Origin: Chrysopilus asiliformis
Lineage: Eukaryota > Arthropoda > Insecta > Diptera > Rhagionidae
Assembly: GCA_964034945.1 (NCBI GenBank)
Contig: OZ035960.1
Location: 83,824,148 to 83,888,147, forward strand
Length of the DNA: 64,000 nt
Direction of reading: 5' to 3'
Below are positions 48,212-57,042 of this stretch, piece after piece (the stretch's first letter is position 1; each line of letters opens with the position of its first letter). The notes below the pieces were generated by a model. That model saw only the letters and a program-made list of their open reading frames with translations, searched no databases and had not been told where the DNA came from. Position numbers and translations under genes: made by a program.

Positions 48212-48797
48212 CTGACTTCTCAGCAGAGGAACATTAACAATATCTTCGTTACTAGGCGAAATATGATTTGGAGATGAACTAACTATGGAATGCGTTCCGG
48301 CATTGTGTTGTAACATATAACAATGAACAAAATGCGTTCCCGTCCTTCGGAGTGTGTCAATAATACCATCAACAGTGAACTTAACTTGTAACATAACAGA
48401 ATTTCGTTTAACGCCAGCCGATGTGAACGATCGCCGAATGCTTGATACTCGTCGGAGTGATTGAGTACCCTCTAATCCAGCAATTGATCCGCAAAATACA
48501 ACACCAGAGCCTTTTGTTAGCGATCCGACAAACAAACGATTGATTTCTTCCTTCGAACTATCTTGCAATAATGTAGCGGCTCCTTTAATAGCTGGATGTT
48601 CTCGACTGGCTTTGACCCAGCCTTGCGCGGAATATAAAACGGGATTAGTGCCTTGTAGATGCTGTAATACGAATTGTCGAGTACCAACTGCACGACGCAA
48701 AAGTGTTTGGTGTTCTCTATCTCCGTAGTGGGAGAAAAGCCGTTCTAGGAAAGTATCATCATTAGAATTTGGATACATGGACTCTTCATCCAGAAGC
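48212..48797 (-). CDS. Mhcl: Myosin-18 exon: lower 50-kDa, actin-binding side
   Basis: 586 bases, phase 2 in, phase 0 out (195 full codons). It begins LLDEESMYPNSNDDTFLERL and continues with the region that in other myosins binds actin, including a basic Ser-rich loop (SSIRRSFTSAGVKRNS) where loop 2 sits, then VKFTVDGIIDTLRRTGTHF and VHCYMLQHN, the counterpart of the LMxTLxxTxPHFVRCI segment. A polar stretch (SIVSSSPNHISPSNEDIVN) precedes VPLLRSQ, which joins the next exon. The donor is CAG|GTAGGT; the intron is 103 bp. Confidence 0.94.
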
Positions 48798-48858
48798 CTA
48801 AATATTAAAACATTAATGATATTTTATAAAACAACAAATTTCAAACAAAATATCTCAC

Positions 48859-49001
48859 CATAGTAAACCTCTCCGATCTTGCTCTCTTAAATCTCTCTGA
48901 GATGTTCGAACAACGTGATTTTGAGGCGCTTTGTCAATTAATGAGACTAATGGACCAGGATGACTTTCTGGAAGACCTTCGAAATCAATTTCAACCAATT
49001 C
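48859..49001 (-). CDS. Mhcl: Myosin-18 exon: lower 50-kDa start
   Basis: 143 bases, phase 0 in, phase 2 out. It encodes ELVEIDFEGLPESHPGPLVS, then LIDKAPQNHVVRTSQRDLRE and QDRRGLL with a split Trp. This joins YAQ of the preceding exon and LLDEES of the next, giving LLWLLDEES, the counterpart of the GIxxLLDEEC motif of class II motors. The donor ATG|GTGAGA has a 61-bp intron behind it. Confidence 0.93.
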
Positions 49002-49189
49002 CTGAAATTAAAACGTTTTTTTTTATATTTTTACAACGTATAAACAATTAAAAGAATTTGAAGGCGTGTCAGTTTTGGTATAGAAAACCTTATCTGACCA
49101 TCTTATGCAAGTACTACCAATTCCAAGTAAAATAGGTTTACATCTTGGGACCAAACTTAATATTTCTCAAAGCTAAATATATGTAAAAG

Positions 49190-49350
49190 TATCCCACTGG
49201 TGGTCACGATGCCTCGAAATGAAACAAGTAGTGTGACCACGGGCGGTCACGTTGTCCCACCATCGCCATTCGAATAATGACCACCGGTGGTCACTTGGTC
49301 CTCTGTTAAAATGGAAAATTAAAATGTTCACCGGTGAGCACGTGTCGCTC
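49190..49350. repeat. Cluster of GGTGGTCAC palindromes
   Basis: Within the 1.96-kb intron: CTGGTGGTCACG, GTGACCACGGGCGGTCACG, the 14-base perfect palindrome GACCACCGGTGGTC (49279-49292) and TTCACCGGTGAGCACGTG in about 150 bases. No target duplication or TIR was seen. Confidence 0.55.
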
Positions 49351-49926
49351 AATATGTTAAAATGTCGTCAAAAGATGAAAATGAAACCACAGGTCAAGAA
49401 AATATGTTGTAAATAAGAATTTTAAGAGATAACTTCAACCCATTCGAATTGAATAATCGATTGGGCACTTTGTAAACTGAATTTTTTGTAAATATTGTGC
49501 CAAAAATTCATGGAGCCACCTAAAACCCGTTAGTTGTCGAGATAACCGCAAAATATTGATTTTTGTGAAAAAACTTTATATCTCGAGACCTGTTTGAGAT
49601 ATCGAGTTCCAGTAAAAGACAAAAGTGTATGAAACTTTACTGTCTTCCATTTTTTTATGAGTAAGTCGCGTAGTTTCTGAGTAAACAGAAAAAAAACGAA
49701 ACTGCAATTTTGAAAAAGCTTTCATTTTGGTTACTTTCGGTTAACGCAGCGATTCTCAACCTGTGGGGCGCCCCCCCCTACATTTAAGGGGGGGCGCGAG
49801 CATATCCAAGACAAAATATTTAAAAAAGTTTATTAATTGACTGAAAGGAAAGTACATACCCACATACAAAACAAAATACATTTCGACATAATATTTAATA
49901 ATTAACTTATTAACTTACGCTTGGAG

Positions 49927-50354
49927 CACAATGAACGCGAAACCAGCGCGAAACCAACGCAACTACAACGCTCTGAACTGTCACGCAGTGCAAAATTCTA
50001 GCGGCAGAGCACAATGGCAGCTCGTGAAGTAGTACAAGTGACATAATATAAAGTGGTATAAACTTGGAAAAATTACAAAAATGGATAATTTTGAAGCGAT
50101 AATTTGCTTTGTTGGTCTTTATCTTTGTTATTTGCACTAAGGCTATCAATTTTTCCTCGAACGACATTTTTCCAACCTCACTTTATGAACTGTCAACGCA
50201 GAATTCTGCGGCGAAGTTTGCAAACTTTTGCGTTGCGGTTACGTTGTAGCTGCGTTCTATACGTTCACTGTGCTCACTTCAAACAATTTGTGGGAACCAA
50301 ACTTTTAAGTTATAGTTTCTGCGCCAGTTTCGCGTCGGTTTCGCGTTCATTGTG
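49927..50354. mobile_element. MITE nested in the hAT element
   Basis: 428 bp; ends CACAATGAACGCGAAACC and its exact complement, with further pairing GCGCGAAAC. No unambiguous target duplication. Confidence 0.75.
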
Positions 50355-50574
50355 ATATCAGGGTTAAAACAACTTCTCGCGAAACCGCAAAAATGACGCA
50401 AGAGCAATAAAAAGGCACCGGATTCTTGTTTTGTCAACGCTGAGGATCGGTGTTGCCAAATGTCAATAAATTACTGTTTTCTTGGTAATTTGTGTTTAAA
50501 ATTAGGGTAGTAGTGTAGGTTTAGCGCCAAAATACTCAAATTACGTTATTATTGTATACATTTTATTGTATGCA

Positions 50575-50600
50575 GGGGGGGGGGGGGGGGGGGGGGGGGG
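50575..50600. repeat. Homopolymer of 26 G
   Basis: Uninterrupted G run inside the hAT right end; its length is prone to sequencing error. Confidence 0.9.
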
Positions 50601-50956
50601 CGATGACAATTTTGATTGAAAATTGGGCCGCGAATACTGAAAGGTTTAGAAACGCTGGGTTAACGTATTTCCACAAAAAGTTGATAGGATCGTCCCACTC
50701 GAGGACCAGACATCTTTGTAAAATTTCATGATTTTTGAGAAATCTTGTATAAAGACTAACAGTCAGAAAACATTTTTGTAAAATGCTCCAATCAACTCAG
50801 AAGTGCTCGGGAAATGTTTTTTTTTACTCAAAATTAAGAGGTCGTAATTTTTCATGAACACAATACTTTATTATCGTTCGAATAAATTTTCTAAAAAAAG
50901 CGATCTAAACCGAACCTTGAGTTAATTTTAAACAAAAATATCAAAATATATATTAC

Positions 50957-51393
50957 CTGAGCATAGCGATCTCTAGGTGCAACTAAGGTCATATGATGGA
51001 AGAGAAATTGCAAACGTTCTTGGAGATAATTATGTCTTAAATCGGATAGTGAAGCTCCGGATTGAACTCCACAACTAGCAGGATTTTGAAAGCCTGGTGT
51101 ATCCACTAGGAGTATTGATGCAATCGTATGTGAGTTTGTACATATTGCTTTGTTTATCAAGGCTGTTGCTGCCGCCATTGCTTCTGAATATAATCCTACA
51201 ACCAATCCTTCTAAACTCTCCCATGCCGAATCTGGGTTCTCGGTGGGGGAGCGCGCAGGACTTGAACTGCCCGACGGTGTTGATGAAAAGGCTGCCGATA
51301 GTAAATCTTCCCACGAAACACCAAGTAATGATGCAGCTTTCCGGGCTGGAGAAGGATTCAAAAACTGTATTCGTGCAGTGGGGCCATTTCCAA
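50957..51393 (-). CDS. Mhcl: Myosin-18 exon: switch II region
   Basis: 437 bases, phase 1 in, phase 0 out (145 full codons). It begins with the split Ile then GNGPTARIQFLNPSPARKAA. A Ser/Pro-rich surface insert follows (SSTPSGSSSPARSPTENPDS), then the relay region AICTNSHTIASILLVDTPGF, then QNPASCGVQSGASLSDLRHN and LQERLQFLFHHMTL. VDTPGFQNP is the switch II position, canonical DIxGFExF: the Gly and Phe are kept but the catalytically important Glu is Gln. It ends YAQ|GTAATA and is followed by a 1.96-kb intron that carries a hAT element. Confidence 0.94.
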
Positions 51394-51451
51394 CTAAAAA
51401 AATATTCGTTCGTTAAAAAAAATCAAAATAATTAAATGTTGATTGTAATAC

Positions 51452-51764
51452 TTTTCGTAACACCCGCTACACCTAGATGATAAATAGCGGCCAATATTGA
51501 CCAAATTCCTTTAACAGCAACTGATTCTACACCCAAAGTCTCAAAGGCTTGGACAACCAGATTAAATTCAGCTGCCGCTTTATGACGCTCTTCTAGTTTT
51601 TGCGAAAGTGACACAAACGGGTTATTGTCCTCTGGCGCAATATTCTCTAGGTGTAGCTCCTTTTGCAGTAATCCTTCTGCACCGGCTAGTAGCCTTGTGA
51701 GAATATGGAAAGTGTGTTCATTAGCTGACCGCTTTCCTGCTCTTGATCTTTCCAAAAGCAAAAC
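51452..51764 (-). CDS. Mhcl: Myosin-18 exon: upper 50-kDa region
   Basis: 313 bases, phase 0 in, phase 1 out. It starts VLLLERSRAGKRSANEHTFH, the equivalent of the YLLEKSRV...ERNYHIFYQ segment of class II myosin, followed by ILTRLLAGAEGLLQKELHLE and an acidic helix, ending VKGIWSILAAIYHLGVAGVTK. The order (after switch I, before switch II) is what a myosin motor requires. The donor ACGAAAA|GTATTA leaves a split Ile codon completed by the next exon, and the intron is 58 bp. Confidence 0.93.
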
Positions 51765-51870
51765 CTGAAGAAAGTAAATTATAGTTTTCCAAATTTACCA
51801 ACATTTATTTACAATATAACTAAGTCAATAAGCACACTATAGCATTAAAAGTGCGACAACTTTAAATTAC

Positions 51871-52037
51871 CTGAACAGATGCTGAAGCAATCTGACCACT
51901 ATGATCAAAATCTAAGCTTAAAATCTGAGTAAAACGCGTTGCATTTGAATTAAGATACGTCTTCGTATTGCCAAAAGCTTCAAGAATTGTGTTAATTGCT
52001 TTTATTCTTTCTGCGGTCAAAAGTTTGTTGACGGATC
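51871..52037 (-). CDS. Mhcl: Myosin-18 exon: switch I
   Basis: 167 bases, phase 1 in, phase 0 out (55 full codons after the split Gly). The product runs GSVNKLLTAERIKAINTILE, then AFGNTKTYLNSNATRFTQIL and SLDFDHSGQIASASVQ. NSNATRFTQ occupies switch I, canonical NxNSSRFGK; the second Ser of the SSRF core is Thr and the Gly-Lys after Phe is Thr-Gln. This NATRFTQI form is characteristic of class XVIII. It is bounded by a TTTAG acceptor and CAG|GTAATT donor, with a 106-bp intron downstream. Confidence 0.94.
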
Positions 52038-52092
52038 CTAAACACCAAAATCAGAAAATTAAGTTATTTGAACATATATTTGAAATAGGTAC

Positions 52093-52279
52093 CGGCCGCC
52101 AAAGCCAAGTAGTACAGGGCATGTTTGAAACTAGTGGTTTTACCGGATCCTGAACGTCCCACAAATATTAAACTTTGATCACGACGTGTTTCAAGCATAC
52201 TCCTATAAGCAGTTTGAGCCAAGGAATAAATATGCGGAGGCATATCTTCAGTTTTACACCCACGAAACATCGAAACAAC
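52093..52279 (-). CDS. Mhcl: Myosin-18 exon: P-loop
   Basis: 187 bases, phase 0 in and phase 1 out. The reading starts [20 protein letters not shown] and carries the nucleotide-binding P-loop [10 protein letters not shown], then [12 protein letters not shown]. The canonical myosin P-loop is GESGAGKT, so the Glu is Arg and the Ala is Ser here. The SEK|VVSMFRG join matches the uninterrupted order in other myosin-18 proteins. The donor GCCG|GTACCT is followed by an intron of only 55 bp. The altered P-loop fits the known poor nucleotide hydrolysis of class XVIII, though it does not prove it for this protein. Confidence 0.95.
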
Positions 52280-53171
52280 CTAAAAACACAAAGAAAAAAA
52301 TTAATATGAAAAATGTCTTATATTGAAAACTTGATTAAACCGAAACTTAACGATTAATTTCCATTGTATGATAGGTTAAATGTGTTGTTGTCTAATAAAA
52401 AGCAAAAAACATAGTGAGAATACTTCGAGCAAAGCCAAGTTCTCGACACATGAGAACATTTACGGCTTCATTCGTATTTACAGAAATGAAAAACACACAA
52501 AATTAATTGAATTACACCGTATCAGAAAATATTCAACAGCACAAAAAAAATCAGTATGGGACTACCCTTGCATCTAGGACGGCAGAAAAGTGACCTCATT
52601 AAACATTAAGAGGGCGTGAAAAAAATACCTGCCTTTGGTGTTTGACCTTTTGCAAAAAGATAAGCTGTATGAATATAAGAATAGCAAATGAGAGCTAATC
52701 GAAAGAACTTAAGAGAAAATACTTGACTAAAAGAAATGCTGGAAGATCGATCTGCTGATACTATAGATGCCAATTTCAGAAAATTGAAAAATTTCATTCA
52801 GTCACAATAGCAATTAATTTGCTGTAAAACAGTTGTTCAAATACAAATATTGATATACACCTAATTCTGTTTTTACACGAACTTTTTTTACACGATTTTG
52901 ATTTAACACGAATTGAAAAAAAAAATTGATTCTCTTTTTCCACGACTTGTTTTGATTTAACACGAACGATCCCTATTCTAAGATTTTTTTTGCGTATGTA
53001 TTATTTTTCTCCCAACCCCACCATCACTCAGCTTCACGATTCGTCTCGTTACATTTGTAATTTCTATTTGTGGGGAATTCTCCGAATTATGTAACCTCAA
53101 TTATATAACCTCAATTCGTTTTGCCTGCGTTTCGAGTTTGGTGCTAAAAGTGACAGGTGCCAAATTAATAA

Positions 53172-53700
53172 ACATAACAAAAGCTATAATTGCCAATGTG
53201 GCAATTATTGAAAAACCGTATGGTGATTTAAGTGAACAGCGAACAGTTCTATCAAAATTCCACTTTGAAGTCAAATTTTCCAATAAGATTTTTTGAAATT
53301 TATTCCAATCGGATTTTGATGTATGGGAGTTTTATGTAGAATCATATTCTAAATAACTTTTGTTCTTGCACTTTTTTGATAAGATGCACCGTTTTTAAGA
53401 TATTCGCAAAAAACATTTTCGTTCGTATGGGGGGTACGCCCCCTAATGGTCCATTTTTACCCATGAACGAACTTAGCCTCGCATTTTACGGAAAACGGAC
53501 CTGCGCAAAATTTCAAGTCTGTAGCTCAATCCGTGCGCCCGCAATCCGCGCCACAGACGGACGGACATGCAAAATTCAATTTTTTTTATCATTCTAAACA
53601 CACTGGTGTAATTCATTTTTTTGTATGATGACGGGATCTTGGCGTTACAAACGGTAAGGCAAATCCAATATACCCTTTGGTTTCACCATACGAGTATAAA
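53172..53700 (+). repeat. Dispersed repeat 'A', copy 3
   Basis: Inserted within the pogo element. The GACGGACA tract is reduced to about two units. Ends CATAACAAAAGCTATAATTG and CACCATACGAGTATAA. Confidence 0.85.
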
Positions 53701-53833
53701 AATTAAAATTACATTCGTTCACGTAAAAATTTATTGATTTTGTCGAAAGCTGATAAATAGTAAGTTATACATAATTTTCAAATCTTTTTTATTATTAATT
53801 ATAACTGAAATATTTTTCAGTAGCCCGTACACA

Positions 53834-53956
53834 ATGTCACATAATTCACCTATAACAAACAAGAAAAGGAAAGCGATTTCTTTAGATATTAAAATTCAAA
53901 TTTTAGATCGTCTTGCCACTGGACAAGGTGCGACGTCTGTTTTGGTAATTTTTTAG
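53834..53956 (+). pseudogene. CENP-B/pogo N-terminal HTH remnant
   Basis: Starts MSHNSPITNKKRKAISLDIK, continues IQILDRLATGQGATSVLVIF and stops. KRKxxxLxxKxxILxxLxxGxxxxxV is the first helix-turn-helix of CENP-B-N/pogo transposases. The rest of the protein is absent. Confidence 0.82.
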
Positions 53957-54137
53957 GTCCGGAACCATCGTCCGGAACCAATCTTCTATTTTTCCATATA
54001 TGCAATGTCTTTTTTTACACGATTTTTTTTACACGTACTGCTCGGGAACGTATCTATCGTGTAAAAACAGAATTAGGTGTACAGTCTGTGTCAGAAGAAA
54101 ACAACCGCATTTTTTGCAAAGTAAAGAAGATATATTA

Positions 54138-54476
54138 AGGTCCAGCGTAGTCCAAGTGGTAAAGTACTTGGCCCGTGTTCCGGTGGTCAGGGGTTCAATT
54201 CCCGACTGTCGCACGCTGTGATTCAAGTCCACTCAACTTGCTGTATGAAATTAGTAATGATAGTTGCCGCTTGGTGTCAACGACATTATCGGTCTCGATT
54301 GCTATCACGGCCTCTGCTGTAGATGCGTTGCAACGGAAAAACTTTACAAATGTTGTAATTCATCCATGGTTCGCAATCCATATAAAAACTGTAGGTGCGA
54401 AGCAGGGAAGGAATTGTTATGAAACCTCAATTGAGGGGGCCCAGGTTATTCGAGAGCTGTAACGCCAAGGATGATG
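54138..54476 (+). mobile_element. tRNA-derived SINE with target duplication
   Basis: About 340 bp. The head (54138-54220) is tRNA-like: A box TAGTCCAAGTGGTAAAGTAC and B box GGTTCAATTCC, the RNA polymerase III internal promoter, with a T-arm-like AGGGGTTCAATTCCCGACT. The body matches 4390-4575. It ends GTAACGCC plus a short GATGA tail. Target duplication AAAGAAGATA(T)ATTA / AAAGAAGATAATTA (54123-54137, 54477-54490) shows retroposition into the Tc1-like element. Confidence 0.87.
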
Positions 54477-54604
54477 AAAGAAGATAATTATTCACTTTTT
54501 GTTTTACATTGAAGCACCTTTTAAATGACAAGTCGCAAGTATTTAATATACCGTGTAATCTCAATCGTTGTCAAGTAGAAGCCTGACACCTTCTTGGCCT
54601 ACTT

Positions 54605-55108
54605 TTAACCAGTTTTCCTGCGTAATTCGTGGACAACGAGGACCAAATTCTTCGAAGTGTAGACAGGCTTACCGGCGAAATGCGTCATCATAATCGCCCA
54701 CACATTTTCGGTAGGCTTGGCATCTAGGGATTGGGAGGGCCAGTCGATCGTCTTGGCGTCATTTTCCTCTTTCCAGGTCTTGGAGAGACGGCTACGATGT
54801 TTCGGGTCATTATCTTCTTTTAAGACCCAAACCTCATTTTTCCGTGTAAACATCTTCTCCTGCGATTTCAAAAGTCCACGCTTGTAAATTTTGACCATTT
54901 TCGCTGCCTTTAAATTTTCGGTAAAGAACTCCAAGTCGAAACCGCGCTCAGAGAAGCATCCTTGAATATTGACGCGTTGGATAAAATGAGTAAATATATG
55001 AATGAACTTCTTCGATTTCTTAATTGCTGCAAAAGCGCGGAAAACGACAATTTTGGTCTTTTTGGGTGCACACAAAAAAAATACTGCCTCGTAACGCTTT
55101 ACGCTCAT
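54605..55108 (-). pseudogene. Tc1-type transposase remnant
   Basis: Minus-strand frame with KNEVWVLKEDNDPKHRSRLS, KTWKEENDAKTIDWPSQSLD, AKPTENVWAIMMTHFAGKPV. DNDPKH carries the second Asp; WPSQSLDAKPTENVW is the third block (canonical WPSQSPDLNPIENLW, with the catalytic Glu kept). The first Asp block and DNA-binding domain are missing or scrambled. The C-terminus runs to about 54605; the SINE lies beyond it. Confidence 0.88.
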
Positions 55109-55634
55109 TTTGGTTAAGTTGCGTTTCCTACGAGATTTCGAGCGACACTAAAACGAATCAATGCCTACGTCCTAGTCCTCTCGTGACATGATCATGAGCA
55201 CAAAGGCCCACGCAAATATCTTTTCTACTTAGCAAAAAAAAAAAACGCGGTTCTTTTTTTCTGACACAAACTGTATATAAAAGATTTAATTCAGTTTTTT
55301 GCGGGTATTGGCCAAAATATCGAGAATTTTTAAACGTCGGGAAAAACAGAAAGATTTTTCAGCATCGTGGAAAGGCAATAGTAGATCTTTTTTGTCCTCA
55401 ACGGAAAGTAGTGCGTATACCCTAAGCCGGAGCGAAATACGAGTTTTTTCGAAATTCCTTTTTTTTTGTTGTATTTTAGCGAAAAACCGCAATGTGTAAA
55501 AAAACCTCTAAACAATTTTATGCGATCAAAGAAATTTTTGGTGATAAGGGCGATTTTTCCACTTTTTCAAATGGGTTAAGAGATCTATATGGATAATTTA
55601 AAAAAAAACATGTAGGACTTCATCGTGGTTTTCT

Positions 55635-56100
55635 TATACCCGTATGGTGAAACCAAAGGGTATATTAGATTTGCCTTACCGTTTGTAACGCTAAGATCCC
55701 GTCATCACACAAAAAAATGAATTACACCAGTGTGTTTAGAATGATAAAAAAAATTGAATTTTGTATGTCCGCGGATTGCGGGCACACGGATTGAGCTACA
55801 GACTTGAAATTTTACGCAGATTCGTTTTTCGTAAAAAGCAAGGCTAAGTTCGTTAATGGGCAAAAATGGACCACGAAAACATTTTTTGCGAATATCTCAG
55901 AAACTGTGCATCTTATTAAAAAGTTATTTAGGATATGATTCTACATAAAATTTCCATACATCAAAATCCGATTGGAATAAATTTTAAAAAATCTTATTGA
56001 ACAGTTTGACTTCAAAGTGGAATTTTAATACAACGGTTCGCCGTTCACTTAAATCACCATACGGGTTTTCAATAATTGGCAATTATAGCTTTTGTTATGT
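55635..56100 (-). repeat. Dispersed repeat 'A', copy 4
   Basis: Minus-strand copy with the GACA tract deleted. Starts TATACCCGTATGGTGAAACC and ends GCAATTATAGCTTTTGTTAT. Confidence 0.82.
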
Positions 56101-56691
56101 TTAAGTTATGCTAATAGTTGGTAGTGCAAAAGTGCGATCCTGTAGAAGAAATTCAGATTTATAAATCGAACTACATCTCGTTGCTGTATGAAAAATCTTT
56201 CGCCGTTTCTGGATTCACCGACATTTCTTCTATAAAAATGGCAAATTGATTTTTGTTCGAGATATTTGCGATTTTTCCACTAAATTATTCAGATAACATA
56301 ATTGATGGTATTTATATTTTCGAACTCGAAAACACTGGACGTCGTATATGTTGCAACATCTCCTATCGAAGTGTTCTAAATCCAGGGACGCATGTATTTT
56401 CAAAACGCATACAAAATACTTTAATCCAACATAAAGGAATCCATATTTTACTGTTTACGAAAAAATTACTGGAAGAGGGGGAAGTGTTTCTATTATGTCC
56501 ACTCAATAACTTAATCCTATTTTTTATGACAACACGATCTGTAAAAAAAGAGTACAAGAGCTTGAAGAAATAAAAATGATGCAACATTTCTATTAAAAGG
56601 ATTTCATAGATGAGCCGGTGATCCGTTTATTATCTTAAATGCTAATATATTTAAGCTAAAAATAGAGTAAAATGAACCAAATTTCAATTAC

Positions 56692-57042
56692 CTTTTCTGA
56701 ATATAGTGAGAGCGGTGCCATTGGATTAACAACGATTAAAATTGGCCCAGCTTTGGTGTGTATCAAGTTACTGGCGTATCGCTGCCGTAGACAGTGTAAA
56801 ATTGATGCTTCGTTCAAATGTTTAAGTTGACAAATGTCTTCGATTAAATCTAAATTGGACGGATTGGACTTTTCAATATCATCTTCATCGACGATCAATT
56901 GCTCGTCATTATGAAGTAGTTTTATGGTAACTTTGCCATTTTCGTTTTTCTCACAAATTGCTGCCGACGTGAATCCACCTCGATGCACTAGCCAGACATG
57001 TTCGTCTCCGCTTCCGAAATCCGCACCATCGCCCAAACGAGC
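56692..57042 (-). CDS. Mhcl: Myosin-18 exon: SH3-like and N-terminal motor segment
   Basis: 117 codons, phase 0 at both ends, starting after a TTGCAG acceptor and ending SEK before GTAATT. It contains the myosin-18 SH3-like barrel signature (VWLVHRGGFTSAAIC), an acidic linker, and the start of the motor (LNEASILHCLRQRYASNLIH, then TKAGPILIVVNPMAPLSLYS). The last part corresponds to the conserved myosin segment where class II has LKxRYxxxxIYTYSGLFCVxxNPY. There is no suitable start Met at the 5' edge, so translation starts in an upstream exon. A 4.4-kb intron follows and is filled with transposons (52.8-56.1 kb). The fit to class XVIII is stronger than to class II because of the VxxVNPMAPL form and the preceding SH3-like sequence. 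Confidence 0.93.

Larger units (their letters stand above)
49747..50657. mobile_element. hAT element with GGTTAACG duplication
   Basis: 911 bp; ends CAGCGATTCTCAACC and complement CAGCGTTTCTAAACC, flanked by identical 8-bp GGTTAACG (49739-49746, 50658-50665). CAG(C/T)G(G/A)TTCTCAACCT is a classic hAT terminus. C-runs next to the left end (GGCGCCCCCCCC) and a G-run of 26 near the right end pair as inverted repeats. No transposase; it holds a nested element. Confidence 0.92.
49395..50890 (-). repeat. Dispersed repeat 'G', copy 3, split by a hAT
   Basis: The minus strand reads CGACCTC(T/C)TAAT(T)T...AACATTTCCCGAGCACTTCT as at 3537-3600. It is cut by the hAT element 49747-50657. Confidence 0.55.
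52858..54079 (+). mobile_element. pogo/Jerky-type element, internally decayed
   Basis: 1222 bp including a repeat 'A' copy (53172-53700). Ends CACCTAATTCTGTTTTTACA and complement, 23 bases perfect, bordered by TA (52856-52857, 54080-54081). Copies of TTTTACACGATTTT/ACACGAA lie subterminally. The plus strand keeps the start of a CENP-B-type transposase. Confidence 0.88.
54082..55273 (-). mobile_element. Tc1-like element abutting the pogo element
   Basis: Ends CAGTCTGTGTCAGAAGAAAA and complement CAGTTTGTGTCAGAAAAAAA, with TA at 54080-54081 and 55274-55275. The left TA is the same dinucleotide that ends the pogo element. It contains a decayed minus-strand transposase and a SINE. Confidence 0.88.
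13713..57042 (-). other. Mhcl: Gene span: motor-to-tail part of class XVIII myosin
   Basis: Ten exons on the minus strand join without a frame break: 57042-56692, 52279-52093, 52037-51871, 51764-51452, 51393-50957, 49001-48859, 48797-48212, 48108-47917, 14138-14004, 13940-13713. They total 2739 bases, exactly 913 codons. Each internal border has AG at the acceptor and GT at the donor. Introns are 4412, 55, 106, 58, 1955, 61, 103, 33778 and 63 bp. The product is a myosin-18 heavy chain: an actin-associated, dimeric scaffold motor of the actomyosin cytoskeleton and muscle. Family knowledge is that the class has little or no ATPase activity. Upstream exons (in long isoforms a PDZ-containing head) were not found up to 64000, and the rest of the coiled coil is beyond position 1. 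Exon borders are read by eye, not from transcripts. Confidence 0.92.

Noticed and set aside
50575..50600. G26 run as a G-quadruplex regulator
   Set aside because: A simple homopolymer within a transposon, likely slippage or an assembly issue.
54138..54215. tRNA gene
   Set aside because: A and B boxes are present, but the acceptor and anticodon stems do not pair well and it is fused to a 340-bp body with a target duplication. It is a SINE head.
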